From: DASPNH01 sp035626675
Lineage (GTDB): Bacteria > Desulfobacterota > Binatia > UBA1149 > CAITLU01
Direction of reading: 5' to 3'
Assembly (NCBI GenBank): GCA_035626675.1
Contig: DASPNH010000207.1
Location: 1 to 64,000 of the forward strand
Length of the DNA stretch: 64,000 bases
The notes under the pieces are model-generated. The model was not told the DNA's origin, searched no databases, and saw nothing but the letters and a program-made list of their open reading frames with translations. This document shows positions 45,677 to 55,974 of this stretch, piece by piece (the stretch's first letter is position 1; every line of letters begins with the position of its first letter). Position numbers and translations under genes: made by a program.

Positions 45677-47491
45677 TCAAGGTCGCGCATCGCCGGCGAG
45701 CCTGGCAACGGTCTGCAGCGTATCGATCTCTGCGGCCGGCTTGTCGCGTCGCACGCGCAGGATGCGCGGAAAGCGCAACGCATAGCCGCTCTTGTGCCGC
45801 CTGGATGGCTGAACCAGATCGAACGTGACCTCGATGACGATCTGCGGCTCGACCAGACGCACCTTGCCGTGCGCGAATTCCTGCAGCGTGTGCTCACGAA
45901 ACCAATGCGACAACTCTTCGATCTCGACGTCGGTCAGGCCCGAGTACGCCTTGCCGACGTTCAGCAGCGTCGGATCGGTGTCGGACGCGCGTACGGCGAA
46001 CGTGTAGTCGGAAAGGACGGTGTGCCGGCGACCGTTGCCCACTTCCACCGCCGTTACGACGACGTCCAGCGTCGCCAGCGCACGCTTGATCTTGAGCCAC
46101 TCGCGGCCGCGGCGGCCCGGCTTGTAGGTGGACGCAGGGTCCTTGACCATCAGCCCTTCGTTGCCGCGTGCGCGTGCGGCATCGAATTCCGCATCCAGCT
46201 CTGACACGCCGCTGAACAGCTTGGAGACGGAACGGCGCGTGCGATGACCATCGACCGTCAGCGAATCGAGCACCGCGCGCCGCACCGACAGCGGCTCCTC
46301 GACCATCACGCGCCCATCTCCATAGAGCACGTCGTAGATGACCAGGGCTGCCGGCACCGACTCGAGCAATGGCGCGGGAACGTTCTTGCGTCCGAGCCGC
46401 TTTTGCAGCTCCGCAAAAGGCAGGATCGTCTCGCCGCGCACCGGTACGATCTCGCCGTCCAGTATCAGCCCGCTGGCTTCCTCGTCCTGGGGCAGGCCGG
46501 CGGTCATGGCCACGAGTGCAGGCAGCAGATCGGGGAAGCTGGTGGTGATCTCGTCGAGCGTGCGCGAGAAGAGCGCCACTCGCGCTCCGTTCTGCACGAT
46601 GCCGTGCACCGGCTCGCCGGCATCGCCGGTGCGTGCGACGTGCACCTGCGCCCGGATGCCATCGAACTTGTCCTCGACGAGGAACGTCGCGGGCATCTGC
46701 CGTGCCACGTCGTCCACGTCCGCCGCCGGCGTGGCGAGCATGAACTTGATGGGATGGAACAGATGCATGCGCGCATCGTCCAGACGCCCCTGGCGCGCCA
46801 GCAGTGCGGTCTCGCCGACGTCACCGGTGAGCATGTTGGCCCACTGCACCCGACCGACCTGGGTGCCGTGCAGCCGTGCGATCGCGTCCTCGACGGCACC
46901 TTCCTTCACGCCGATGCGAAGATCGCCGAGCAGCAGCTTGACCAGATACCTGGCTTCGGTCCCGGTGAGGCCTCGCAGCATGTCGACGACGAGCTCGGCG
47001 CGTTTCGTCGCCCCCGACGTCGCGGCCAGCTTCTCGAGAGCCTCGAGGATCTCCTGGAGGCTCGGCGAGCCGCCACCTGCCGCATGATCTGCAATGGTCT
47101 GCGCGACCGCTTCGCCGGCGAGATCTCCGAGATCACCGAGCGACACCAGGCGCGCCGACAGACGGTCGGAGTCGGCTCCGGTAACCTCGGCAATGGCACG
47201 GAATAGCGCGGACGCGCCGACGTTGGTCGTGCGCTGGTCGCGCTGCGGGAAAACCAGACCAGCAAGAAACCGTGCACCCAGGATGAGGTCGGGGTCCGAG
47301 AGGCCGCCGAGGTAGTCGCCGATCAGGCGCGCCTTTTCCAGGCGTTTCGTGGTTCGGGAAACCTGCTCTGCCGTGGCGGCAAAGAGAGCCCAGCTTTCGC
47401 GACGAAGCCGGTCGGCAGAGGGCGCCAAAAAGCGCGGCGGAGAGCCGGGGCTCTCCGCCGCCTTCGAATCGAGCGATTCGTTTTCTGACAC
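45677..47491 (-). CDS. ATP-dependent DNA ligase
   Basis: A 604-residue ligase that seals nicks with ATP. The N-terminal ~220 residues form the DNA-binding domain (PF04675 type; LVKLLLGDLRIGVKEGAVEDA). The adenylation lysine is in FLVEDKFDGIRAQVH near residue 270, followed by motif III LFSRTLDEIT, motif IIIa GLILDGEIV, motif IV NEGLMVKDP and motif V WLKIKR. The C-terminal OB fold ends with RFPRILRVRRDK. It resembles archaeal-type ligases that accompany the NAD ligase in many bacteria, likely in repair. No LHR helicase or exonuclease lies beside it. Confidence 0.92.
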   Translation of the reverse strand: MSENESLDSKAAESPGSPPRFLAPSADRLRRESWALFAATAEQVSRTTKRLEKARLIGDYLGGLSDPDLILGARFLAGLVFPQRDQRTTNVGASALFRAIAEVTGADSDRLSARLVSLGDLGDLAGEAVAQTIADHAAGGGSPSLQEILEALEKLAATSGATKRAELVVDMLRGLTGTEARYLVKLLLGDLRIGVKEGAVEDAIARLHGTQVGRVQWANMLTGDVGETALLARQGRLDDARMHLFHPIKFMLATPAADVDDVARQMPATFLVEDKFDGIRAQVHVARTGDAGEPVHGIVQNGARVALFSRTLDEITTSFPDLLPALVAMTAGLPQDEEASGLILDGEIVPVRGETILPFAELQKRLGRKNVPAPLLESVPAALVIYDVLYGDGRVMVEEPLSVRRAVLDSLTVDGHRTRRSVSKLFSGVSELDAEFDAARARGNEGLMVKDPASTYKPGRRGREWLKIKRALATLDVVVTAVEVGNGRRHTVLSDYTFAVRASDTDPTLLNVGKAYSGLTDVEIEELSHWFREHTLQEFAHGKVRLVEPQIVIEVTFDLVQPSRRHKSGYALRFPRILRVRRDKPAAEIDTLQTVARLAGDARP

Positions 47492-47508
47492 TGGAAAGTC
47501 GAAAGACC

Positions 47509-47850
47509 TCAGTCGGGATTGACCGTCAGGTTGTTCTTGACCTCGGTCACACCATTGGTGCCCTTGGCGATGCGTTCGGCAGCGCTCTTCTCGGCGGCCG
47601 AATCGACGTCGCCGTCCAGCGAGACGACGCCGTTCTTGGTGGTGACGTTGATCTCGAGGCCGCTGGTGCTCTGATCGGCCAGCAGCTTGGTCTTGATGAC
47701 GGAGGTGGTTCCGGCGTCATCGGTTACGCGCGCGGCCTTGTCTACCGTTCGCTCGGCGACGTTCTTGTCGCCTTCGGCGCGAACATCGGCGGCCGAGAAC
47801 AGCGCGGCCATGGAAAGGGCGGTGGAAAACAGGAGCAACTTGCGAATCAT
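47509..47850 (-). CDS. Periplasmic BON-domain protein
   Basis: A 113-residue exported protein; signal peptide of ~25 residues (cleavage near VRAEG). The remainder is one BON domain: SVIKTKLLADQSTSGLEINV, then NGVVSLDGDVDSAAEKSAAE and NGVTEVKNNLTV. BON domains bind phospholipids and appear in OsmY-like stress proteins. AGGAGGT lies just upstream of ATG 47850. It follows the enoyl-CoA hydratase gene by 194 bases on the same strand. Confidence 0.88.
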   Translation of the reverse strand: MIRKLLLFSTALSMAALFSAADVRAEGDKNVAERTVDKAARVTDDAGTTSVIKTKLLADQSTSGLEINVTTKNGVVSLDGDVDSAAEKSAAERIAKGTNGVTEVKNNLTVNPD

Positions 47851-48044
47851 GAGGACCTCCTTGGTTCGGCTTTGGGGAATGACGCAGCGGGCGTTGCCCG
47901 AAGGCTTTACCCTCCTGAGGCAAAAACGCCCGTCTGCTTCCTTGGCTCCGACGACCGATGGCGGAGAAGTGTTCACCATTCCCACCTGAATGGGCCATGA
48001 CGCGGTCAACCGGCGCAGTTCGTGCCGGCGTCGGTGCGCAGGCC

Positions 48045-48884
48045 TCAGCGCTCGTTGTCCAGAAGCTCTGCCAGGATGCCCATGTCTCCGCTCTCGAGCT
48101 CGCGGGTCTGCCCGCCTTTTGCCAGGAAGTCTGCCATCCGTCGCTTGGCCTCTGGCGTCGGAAGCGTGCGATTGAAGGCATGAGCCTCGTCGAGCAGCCC
48201 TTCGACGACGCCGGCTTCCACCGAGTTCACGCAGTGTTTGGCCAGCGCCAGTGCCGCTGCCGGAAAAGTGGCGATGCGCCGCGCGAGCAGGTCCACGAAG
48301 GGCCCGATCTCGTTGGCCGCAAGGGCACGGTTCACCAAGCCGTAACGTTCGGCCATCTCCGCGCCGAAGTCCTGACACCCCAGCACGATTTCCAGAGCGC
48401 GGCCCCTTCCGCACAAGCGTGGCAGTCGCTGCGTTCCGCTGCCGCCGGGAATGATGCCGAGCGCAACCTCGGGCTGAGCCAGCACCGCCTTGCCGATGGC
48501 GGCGAAACGCATGTCCAGCGACAGCGCCAGCTCGCTGCCGCCTCCGCGTGCGCGCCCTTCGATCTTGGCGATGCTGATCTTGGGCATGGTCCGGAAACGG
48601 TCGACCATCGTATGGAAGAAGCTGAGCGTGTCGGAGGGGGCGGCCACGTCGTCGGGAAGTCGCTGAATGAGCGAGACGTCGGCATGAGCGATGAAGAACT
48701 CGGGGTCGGCGCTGTCGAAGACGATCACGCGCACGTCGTCATCGGCTTCGACCTCGCGCCCGAGCCGGTCGATCTCCTGCATCAGCTCGAGGTCGAAAAG
48801 GTTGATGGGCGGATGATCGATGGTGGCGAAGCAGACCCCGGCCTCGATGCGTACCCGTAGACATTCGTATCCTTGATAGGCCAT
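48045..48884 (-). CDS. Enoyl-CoA hydratase/isomerase family protein
   Basis: A 279-residue crotonase-fold protein. Residues FATIDHPPINLFDLELMQ begin the fold; the first oxyanion segment, normally FSAGADL, reads FFIAHADVSL, and the second is IEGRARGGGSELALSLDMRFAA. The hydratase Glu appears at PEVALGIIPGGSGTQRLPRL. ATG 48884 is preferred since TGGAGGA is five bases upstream; the longer frame would overlap the divergent stress-protein region. Substrate unknown; the altered A(H)AD loop suggests isomerase- or hydrolase-like chemistry. Confidence 0.85.
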   Translation of the reverse strand: MAYQGYECLRVRIEAGVCFATIDHPPINLFDLELMQEIDRLGREVEADDDVRVIVFDSADPEFFIAHADVSLIQRLPDDVAAPSDTLSFFHTMVDRFRTMPKISIAKIEGRARGGGSELALSLDMRFAAIGKAVLAQPEVALGIIPGGSGTQRLPRLCGRGRALEIVLGCQDFGAEMAERYGLVNRALAANEIGPFVDLLARRIATFPAAALALAKHCVNSVEAGVVEGLLDEAHAFNRTLPTPEAKRRMADFLAKGGQTRELESGDMGILAELLDNER

Positions 48885-49027
48885 GCGTTCCTCCAGGGCT
48901 CGTGGCTCGTCCGTCGCCAGCAGGCTTAACCGGCGCAAACCATTCCCGCAATTCGCGAATGACATCGATGCGGGGTTCGCTCATTCTCTTCGCGGCAAGA
49001 GAAGAATCGTCGTACCAGGAGGTCGCG

Positions 49028-49501
49028 ATGAAGCGTTTCAAGCACATACTGGCCCCCACGGACCTTTCGCCCGAATCCTTCGCCGCCGTGCAGTATGCGG
49101 CACATCTGGCGCAGGCGCAGGGTTCCAAGCTCACCATCCTGCACGTCGCCCAAGTCACGACCCTGCTGTTCACCGATTTCTCGCCGCCGATCGACCTGCT
49201 CGCGCTCGACAAGGAGATCGAATCCGCAGCGCGCCAGAAGCTAGAGGGCTGGATCGCGCGACACCTCAAGGCCGACGTCAAGCCCAAGGTGCTGCTGCGC
49301 AGCGGCGTGACCCACGATGTCATCAACGAAACGGCCGCCGCCCTGGAAGCGAGCCTGGTCGTGATGGCCACACACGGCCGGAGAGGGCTCGGGCACGCCC
49401 TGCTCGGAAGCGTCACCGAGCGTGTTCTTCGCGAGGCGCCGTGCCCGGTACTCGTCGTGCGCCCTCCGGTGCCGAAGGCCAAGCGCAAGCAGGGCAGGTA
49501 G
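49028..49501 (+). CDS. Universal stress protein (UspA family)
   Basis: A 157-residue cytosolic protein with the Usp fold. FKHILAPTDLSPESFAAVQYAA is the first strand and phosphate-binding helix; the ATP-binding run G-x2-G-x9-G(S/T) is present in THGRRGLGHALLGSVTERVL, followed by CPVLVVRPP. Presence of this run suggests an ATP-binding Usp. CCAGGAGG precedes ATG 49028. It diverges from the enoyl-CoA hydratase gene. Confidence 0.92.
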   Translation: MKRFKHILAPTDLSPESFAAVQYAAHLAQAQGSKLTILHVAQVTTLLFTDFSPPIDLLALDKEIESAARQKLEGWIARHLKADVKPKVLLRSGVTHDVINETAAALEASLVVMATHGRRGLGHALLGSVTERVLREAPCPVLVVRPPVPKAKRKQGR

Positions 49502-49578
49502 GCTGGCCGTCCTGGCAGCCTTTCAGCAAGGCGGCACCAAGTAGAAACGCAGCAAGACCAGGCAGGCTCGTGTCGGCC

Positions 49579-51824
49579 TCACTGGCACGCCGCTTCCTCC
49601 ATCCAGTTGTCGACTGCCGCGCTCGGCCACCGAAACGGCGCCGAGCACACCGCACCGCCGGCGTGGTCGACGCGAAACCGCAGCTCGCCTGCGATCGAGG
49701 TGTCTCCCGTGATGTCCGCTACCAGCGGCGCTATCCAGATCGACGACCATCCGCGCCGAGGTGTGCCTTCGGACGCGACTTCGGGCTTCCAGAGAATGTT
49801 CAGGAGGTATGACCCTCGGTCGTCATCGATCCGCCCGAGCGATCGGCGCGGCTGCCACCGCCCGCCGATGCGTTCTTCGATGACGACGCGCCGTTGGGTG
49901 GCGGCGTCGAGCTCGGATCCGCTGGCCGGCGCCGGCTCCTCCCACGCGAACATCGGTAGCGCACGCGTCGGACTCGCACCCGAGGTTCGGAGCAGCTTTT
50001 CGAGCTCGGCATCCGGGCGCTCGTGTCCCTCGCCCAGAAAACGCGGACCGAAGGGCTCGAGCGGCGCCGGCCCGACTTCGTAGCGCCGGCGACCGGCTTC
50101 GACCTGGGGCGGCTCGCTCACGGCCAGCTCGGCGTGCAGGCCGAGGATCTCGCACAGCAGGTACGTTCCCTCGTGCGGTCCCCAGATCGTGGATGCGCCC
50201 ATGTAGTCCTGCATCGCGTACTCTTCCGGTGTGGTGGCGTAGCCGACGTACTCGTTTGCCAGGCCGACGATGGCCGCGCCGGTGTGATCGCGGCCTAGTG
50301 CCGCGCGCAGGCGGCTGCCCATGGCCGTCGTCATTTCGGCGGGAACGGTCGCGATCACGAAGTCGCCGATGGCGGCTACGGTGACGGGAAGGTCGCGCGG
50401 GAAGCTCTGCGGTGGCGCCAGCGCCTGCGTGAGCTGGACGAAGCGCAGAAGCGGAGAGTCCAGAGCCGGCATCTTGGAGCCCTGCCCGCGAAGCGGACGA
50501 TCGCGCACGCCCTCGTGCCAGCCGAGCTCGTGCAGGATGGTGTGATCCCTTCGGCTCCCCCGAGCGTCGCCACTCCGTACTGCGGCAGCTCCGCCAGTCG
50601 CAGCACTGCACGCTTGCCGGAACGGCAATCCTGGAACTCGAGACCCGCGGCAGCGTTGCGGCTGCTGCGAACCGCGATTCGGGCGTGCGACGCGTCCCTC
50701 GAAGGCTCGACCACCGGCCGTGCGGGCCCTGCCAGTGCGCGATGCACGTCGCCGCGCAACCGTTCGCCGAGCAGGAAGAGGTCGCGGAAGTCGCGCAGCC
50801 GGCGCCGCACCGTCAGGTCGCCCTCGGCGCCGTTGAAGAAGGCGACGACGGGCGCGCGGTTGCCGCGCGAGAGATCGCGGGACACGCGCTCGGTCACGTA
50901 GCCGGAAAGGTCGGCGCTGTAGAAAGGCGTGTCGGCGGCCAGGACGGTGGGATGGAAGGCCGCGAATATGAGCACGGCAACGGTTTCGCCGCGCTCGACG
51001 TCGAGCACGGTCACCGAACGGTCGACCGCACGCAGCCGCGGGCATCCCTCGAGATCCCAGAAGGATTGCGGTTCTTCCGTCTGCGCGCGACAGGCGGGCG
51101 AGTGCTTGCCACCCAGGCGATCCATCATCGGGAATGCATCGACGTTGGCCAGGAAGCTCCATGGCGAGCGGTTGCGCACCAGCGAGTGATCCATCCGTGC
51201 ACCATGCACCGAGATGCGAACCGGCGGGCCCGGTGCCAGCGCCTGGTCGATCGCGCCATCGATCGCATCGGTGATACGGCCGACGAGAAAATCGAAGAGC
51301 TCGCGGCTGAACCCGGGATAGAATCCTCCCTGCTCGTTGTAGCCGGCAGCGCTGAGGTAGCTTCCCGGTCCCTGGTGGGTATGGGTTGCCGTCAGCACGA
51401 TGGCATCGGCAGGGATGGCCACGTCCTTTCTCCGGGCGGCCACTTCGTAGGCGACCCGGTCTCGAAGCGCGCCGGGAATGGCGAACAGGTCGCACGAAAC
51501 CAGAACGAGACTGGAGCCTTCGGCGTCCTGCAGGAACACGGCGCGCGCCTGCAGGCGGTTCCAGTAGCCGCGCGCCAGATTGCCGGCCGGTCCCATTCCG
51601 CCGGTCGGAAAACCCGGTGCCGGCGTGATGTCGCTCGTCGCCGCACCGGCCAGGAAGGAGCCGGTTCCGACGCCGGGCGTCACACGAAAAGCCGGAATCG
51701 TCACGCTCTGCTGGTCACGCAGTGCGTTGCGTACGACTCCGCTTACGAGGCTGCCGCAACCCGGCAACGGGAGAGCCGCCATCACCGCGAAGACGATCCC
51801 CCGTTTCCACCGTGCCATCACCAT
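49579..51824 (-). pseudogene. Neutral ceramidase-like lipoprotein, interrupted by one frameshift
   Basis: Starting near ATG 51824 with a lipobox (LPLPGC), the frame shows ceramidase landmarks: GAATSDITPAPGFPTGGMG, VSCDLFAIPGAL, a zinc site in TATHTHQGPGSY, FAAFHPTVL, and YGVATLGGAEG. It then leaves frame; the neighbouring frame continues HTILHELGWHEG, KMPALDSPLLRF, TVPAEMTTAMGSRLR, NEYVGYATTPEEYAMQ and a beta-sandwich tail to 49579. One G missing from a G-run (plus-strand C at 50547-50549) explains the break. The usual NxGDVSP nucleophile segment reads EGDLTVRR, so activity is doubtful even if the frame is restored. About 747 residues if intact. Confidence 0.8.
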
Positions 51825-51920
51825 GCGTTTGTCTTCCCTCGTTACCGGACGCTCGCGCCGCACGAACTTATTCTTCGACCCTCATCGATCAACCCGAGTA
51901 CCGGAGTTATTGTCGACGTC

Positions 51921-52967
51921 GTGAAGCCAGTGTCGCGCTCCGGCGGATTCGCAGCGGCCATCGCGATGGCGATCGTGCTGCAGTCATCGGTTGCCGGCGG
52001 CAAGACGCTCGGCGTCCTTACCTACAACGTTCACGGTCTGCCTGCAGTCCTGATCGGGAGCCGGGACGGGGAGGTCAGGAAGATCGCGCGTATCCTGGAC
52101 GGACTGCGCAAGCCGGACAGTTTCTACGAAGGCGCCGCCACCATCGTCGCGCTCCAGGAAGTGTTCGCCAAGGGCTACCATCGAACCGTGCTCAACCTGG
52201 CTGCTCCGTCCTTTCCCTTCGCCACGGCCAGGGACGATGGCGGCACCTACGGGCTCGGCGACGGGCTGGTGCGATTGTCGGATGCGCCTTTTGCGCGTCA
52301 CGTGCGCATCGCCTGGAAGGAATGCTTCGGCAGGTTCGGCCTGTTCCAGAGCGACTGCGACACACGAAAAGGCTTTTCCTACGCGCGCCACGAGGTGGCA
52401 CCGGGGGCCTTCGTGGACGTCTACGACGTGCATGCCGATGCAGGACAGGACCCCGGCAGCCGCCGCGCGCGCGCCGGCAACATCCGCCAGCTTCTGGACG
52501 CGATGAGGTCCCTGTCGCCGGCGGGAACCGCGGTCATCGTGCTCGGCGACACCAACGCCCGCTACACCAGATCACCGCGAGACAATGTCGATCTGTTGGT
52601 CACCGACGGCGGCCTGCGCGACGTCTGGATCGATCTCGTGCGCGACGGCCAGGCTCCGGTTTCGGGCCCGCCGCTGATCGACGGCTGCGCCGCCGAGCCC
52701 GGCGGGGCCGATTGCGAGCTGGTCGACAAGATCCTCTACCGCAGCGGCGATGGCGTGACTCTGCGGCCCATGACCTACGAGGTTCTCGACGACTTCCGCG
52801 ACAAACGCGGCCGCGAGCTTTCCGACCATTTTCCGGTCGCCGCCAAGTTCGACGTGGAGGTGGCGGCGCAGCGCGAGGCGGCCGTCGAGACCGCGGCCTC
52901 GGCTTTCGATCCGCCGGCAGAGCTCGCGCGTTTACCCGGAAACCCAGCGTCGGTGCGTACGGATTGA
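51921..52967 (+). CDS. Exported endonuclease/exonuclease/phosphatase (EEP) family phosphodiesterase, sphingomyelinase-like
   Basis: A 348-residue EEP-fold hydrolase with an N-terminal signal (FAAAIAMAIVLQSSVAGG). Metal and catalytic residues: Asn in LTYNVHGLP, Glu in ALQEVFAKGY, DVYDVHADAG, GDTNARY with the DxN pair, and the terminal SDHFPV. Neutral sphingomyelinases, some phospholipases C and DNases share this fold. GTG 51921 is chosen since it precedes the signal; no ATG fits. Its divergent neighbour is the ceramidase-like gene, 96 bases away, which favours a lipid substrate. Confidence 0.78.
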   Translation: MKPVSRSGGFAAAIAMAIVLQSSVAGGKTLGVLTYNVHGLPAVLIGSRDGEVRKIARILDGLRKPDSFYEGAATIVALQEVFAKGYHRTVLNLAAPSFPFATARDDGGTYGLGDGLVRLSDAPFARHVRIAWKECFGRFGLFQSDCDTRKGFSYARHEVAPGAFVDVYDVHADAGQDPGSRRARAGNIRQLLDAMRSLSPAGTAVIVLGDTNARYTRSPRDNVDLLVTDGGLRDVWIDLVRDGQAPVSGPPLIDGCAAEPGGADCELVDKILYRSGDGVTLRPMTYEVLDDFRDKRGRELSDHFPVAAKFDVEVAAQREAAVETAASAFDPPAELARLPGNPASVRTD

Positions 52968-53016
52968 CCAGCCGTCCCGCTTCGCGAACTCGTCTCGAAG
53001 GTCGATCGGTGTCGCT

Positions 53017-55974
53017 TCAGGCTTCGGGTCTGCCTCGGCCACGCGGACGTTTGGGTCTGCCGGAACGGTGGCCTGCGTCGCGCTCCTGGAAATCCTCGGC
53101 AGGGCCACGCAAGGAGCCGACGTGCTGCTTGACCTGATCCATCACGCGCGCGCACGCGGCCTTGAACCTCGCATCGAGAACGCTCGTGTCCTGGCCGGGC
53201 AGCCACGCCACTCGCTGCCATGCCTCCTGCGCTTCTTCGACGGCCCTGCCGGCTGCGCGCCACTTCGACTCGTCGGGGCGGGCACGCAGCGCGTTGCTCT
53301 CCAGCGCGGAGCGCAGCCGCTCCGCCAGAAGCTCGGTGGTGGACTTGCCCGCGGGCGCGACGGGCGTTTCTTCCTTTACCAGCGATTCGACCTTGGCGAC
53401 GAGACGTTCCATGCGCTGACGGTTCGCAACCGGGTCCAGGTCGGTGCCGGCAAAGGCTGCCGGGGACCGTGAGACGAGGGAGGCGAGGGCGGCCATCCAT
53501 CGCTGGTGCAGCGCCACCGTACCGGTGCCCTCGACATACGGCGCATCGGCGATCGACGTTCGCAGCGTCTGCACCTGTGCGCCGAGATCCTCGGGTATCT
53601 CCTCGGCCGCGGCCAGGCCTTCCAGCGCAACGACGAGCGCCTCGCGCTCGGCGAGCTGCGCGGCAGCGGCGACCTCATGGCGCTTGTGGTATCGCTCGAA
53701 GAACTTGTCGGCGGCGGAGCGGAACCTCTTCCATACCGCTTCGCTCTTGGAATGCTGGACCGGACCGATGGCCTTCCAATCGGCCTGCAGCTTCTTCATC
53801 TCGGAGGCCGCATTGTCCCAATCCGTCGATTCCGCCAGCTGCTCGGCCCGCTCGCACAAGGCTTCCTTGCGCGCCAGGTTCTCGTCCCACTCGGCCTTCT
53901 TCGAGCTCAGATCGTCGCGCCGGCGCGTGAAGAACGCATTGCACGCGGCGCGGAAGCGCTGTGCCAGCTTGCGTCCCGCTTCGGCCTGCACCGGGCCCAC
54001 TTCCTCCCACGCCTTCTGCAGCTCGCGCAGGCGAGTGGCGGTCTTGCTCCATTCGGTCGAGTCCGCCAGCGCTTCGGCCTGCTCGACCAGTGCGGTCCTG
54101 GCGGCGAGATTGGCGCTTCTCTCCTGGCGCACCTGCTCGAAATGGACCTCGCAGCGGCTGCGGATGAAGTCGGTGGCCGCCTTGAACCGGTCCCACAACG
54201 CGCGCGCGCTGTGCTGCGGCGCGTCCGCGACCTTCTGCCAGCGCGCCTGCAGCTCGCGCAGCGCCTTGGCCGTGGCGGGAAGATCGCTCGGAGTGCCGGC
54301 CTCTTCCTCGGCCTTCAGCGACGCGACGATGGCTTCCGCCATCGCGATCAGCCCCTCCTGCTGCTCGGCGTTGGCGAACCTGCGCCACTCGTCCAGGTCG
54401 CGCAGCTCCTTTACGCGGCGCGCGATCTGTTCCTGAAGCGGTCGCAGCGCTGCGAGCGCGTCACCTGTCTCTCTCGGTGACCCTGCCTTGCCGCCGCTCT
54501 CGATGGCGGTGGCGATCTCACGCAGCAGCCGTTCGCCTTCACGCAAGGTGATCGTTTCCGCTTCGGCCGCGCGCCTGGCGCGCGCCACCAGCCGCGCCAG
54601 CTTCTCGACCTGATCCCGTGCGACTTTCGCCGCCGCCTCGCGGGCCGCGATCTGACGCGCTTCGAGCGCCTGCATGGCCGCATCCAGACGCGCGATCAGA
54701 TCGGAGGCCGGCCGCGACGCATCGCTCAGCGTGGTCGCCAGCGCCGTTGCCTCGCGTGCCAGTGCCCGGGAGCGCTCGGCGGCGCCTTTGCCTTCCCCGC
54801 TCGCCAGGGATTCGGCCTCGATGATCAGTGCTTCGAGCGCGGCGCGCGTCGCCTGCAGCGCGCTCTCGCGCGCCAGACGCTCCCGGCAGGCTTTCGCCGT
54901 CGCGGCGAATCGCGCCGCCAGCTGCTCGGCGTCGCGCTCGTAGCCGACGACCGGGGCGAGCCTGGCCCATTCCTGCTCGATCGGTGCCAGGCGTTCCAGA
55001 ACGTTCGCGCCTTCGATCGCCTCGATGCGCCGGCACAGCTCCTCACGACTCGCCAATGCCTCGCTGCGGCGGCGTGCCTCTTCGATGGCGGCGGCGATCT
55101 CACTTCGGCGCTGGCTGATGCGCACGCGCGCAGCACCGGCGGCCGCGCGAAACCGGCGCACTGCCTCCTCGTCCGTGCTCGCCAGCGTGTTCCAGGCGGC
55201 GTCGAGGCGAGCGAGCTCGGCGTCGATACGATCCGGATCGGAAAGTTGGGAGAGACCTTCGACGGCGACGCACAACGATGCTTCCTTGGCCCGTCGCTCC
55301 TCTTCGGCGCGGCGACGGGCGTTCTCTGCGTCCTCGATCGCCTGCAGCATCGTCTTGGCGCGCCGAGCCACCGCTTTGTGCTGCGCGCGAGTTTCGATCG
55401 TGCGAAGCAGCGCGACGTCGGCGGCGGCCCGTTCCGGTTGCACCACGCGATCGAAAGCCGCCAGCGCGACCTCCCTGTGCTCGCTGTTCAGCGCGATGGC
55501 CAGCAGCTCTTCGGCCGACCCCACGCGTTCCAATGCGGCGAGCGCCGTGCTCTCCACCTTGGCCTGACGGGCAACGCCGCCCAGCGCACGTTCATCCTTC
55601 AGGCGGGCAAGCGCGATCGCGCGCACGTCGTCGGCTGCGTTGCTCCTGGCAACGGCCGATACGCGGCGAACGTCCGAGAGCAGGCCGGCCGCTGCGGCGG
55701 CATCGGAGCTGGTCGCGTCGAGCGCCATCGCGAGCAATCGATCCGCCGCGGCGTCCCGTACGCCCGCATCCGCATCCGAAACGGCGACGCGCCCAAGAAG
55801 CGCGGGGTCGAGGAGTCTTGCGATGGCCGCTGTTCGGACCTTGGCATCGGGATCGTGCTCTGCCAGCGCTGCGAGCTCGGCTGCGTCCCCCAGCTCAGGG
55901 ATCGCCTGCAATCGCACGGCAGGGTCGGAATGCTTCCAGCGGGGTTGTGGCTTGAGTCGGTCGAGAAATCCCAT
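53017..55974 (-). CDS. Large HEAT-repeat and DUF349 protein
   Basis: A 985-residue protein. The first ~190 residues are short HEAT-like repeats (SDPAVRLQAIPELGD, DPDAKVRTAAIARL, DADAGVRDAAADRL, HREVALAAFDRV). The central part is highly charged helical coiled coil rich in Arg, Glu and Ala. From about residue 500 come DUF349 repeats with the W..VG.....RF....F pattern (WEEVGPVQAEAGRKLAQRF; WKAIGPVQHSKSEAVWKRF). The tail ends in a basic stretch (RPKRPRGRGRPEA). DUF349 proteins are linked in E. coli to membrane/DNA stress but are poorly known. No partner gene is obvious. Confidence 0.82.
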   Translation of the reverse strand: MGFLDRLKPQPRWKHSDPAVRLQAIPELGDAAELAALAEHDPDAKVRTAAIARLLDPALLGRVAVSDADAGVRDAAADRLLAMALDATSSDAAAAAGLLSDVRRVSAVARSNAADDVRAIALARLKDERALGGVARQAKVESTALAALERVGSAEELLAIALNSEHREVALAAFDRVVQPERAAADVALLRTIETRAQHKAVARRAKTMLQAIEDAENARRRAEEERRAKEASLCVAVEGLSQLSDPDRIDAELARLDAAWNTLASTDEEAVRRFRAAAGAARVRISQRRSEIAAAIEEARRRSEALASREELCRRIEAIEGANVLERLAPIEQEWARLAPVVGYERDAEQLAARFAATAKACRERLARESALQATRAALEALIIEAESLASGEGKGAAERSRALAREATALATTLSDASRPASDLIARLDAAMQALEARQIAAREAAAKVARDQVEKLARLVARARRAAEAETITLREGERLLREIATAIESGGKAGSPRETGDALAALRPLQEQIARRVKELRDLDEWRRFANAEQQEGLIAMAEAIVASLKAEEEAGTPSDLPATAKALRELQARWQKVADAPQHSARALWDRFKAATDFIRSRCEVHFEQVRQERSANLAARTALVEQAEALADSTEWSKTATRLRELQKAWEEVGPVQAEAGRKLAQRFRAACNAFFTRRRDDLSSKKAEWDENLARKEALCERAEQLAESTDWDNAASEMKKLQADWKAIGPVQHSKSEAVWKRFRSAADKFFERYHKRHEVAAAAQLAEREALVVALEGLAAAEEIPEDLGAQVQTLRTSIADAPYVEGTGTVALHQRWMAALASLVSRSPAAFAGTDLDPVANRQRMERLVAKVESLVKEETPVAPAGKSTTELLAERLRSALESNALRARPDESKWRAAGRAVEEAQEAWQRVAWLPGQDTSVLDARFKAACARVMDQVKQHVGSLRGPAEDFQERDAGHRSGRPKRPRGRGRPEA

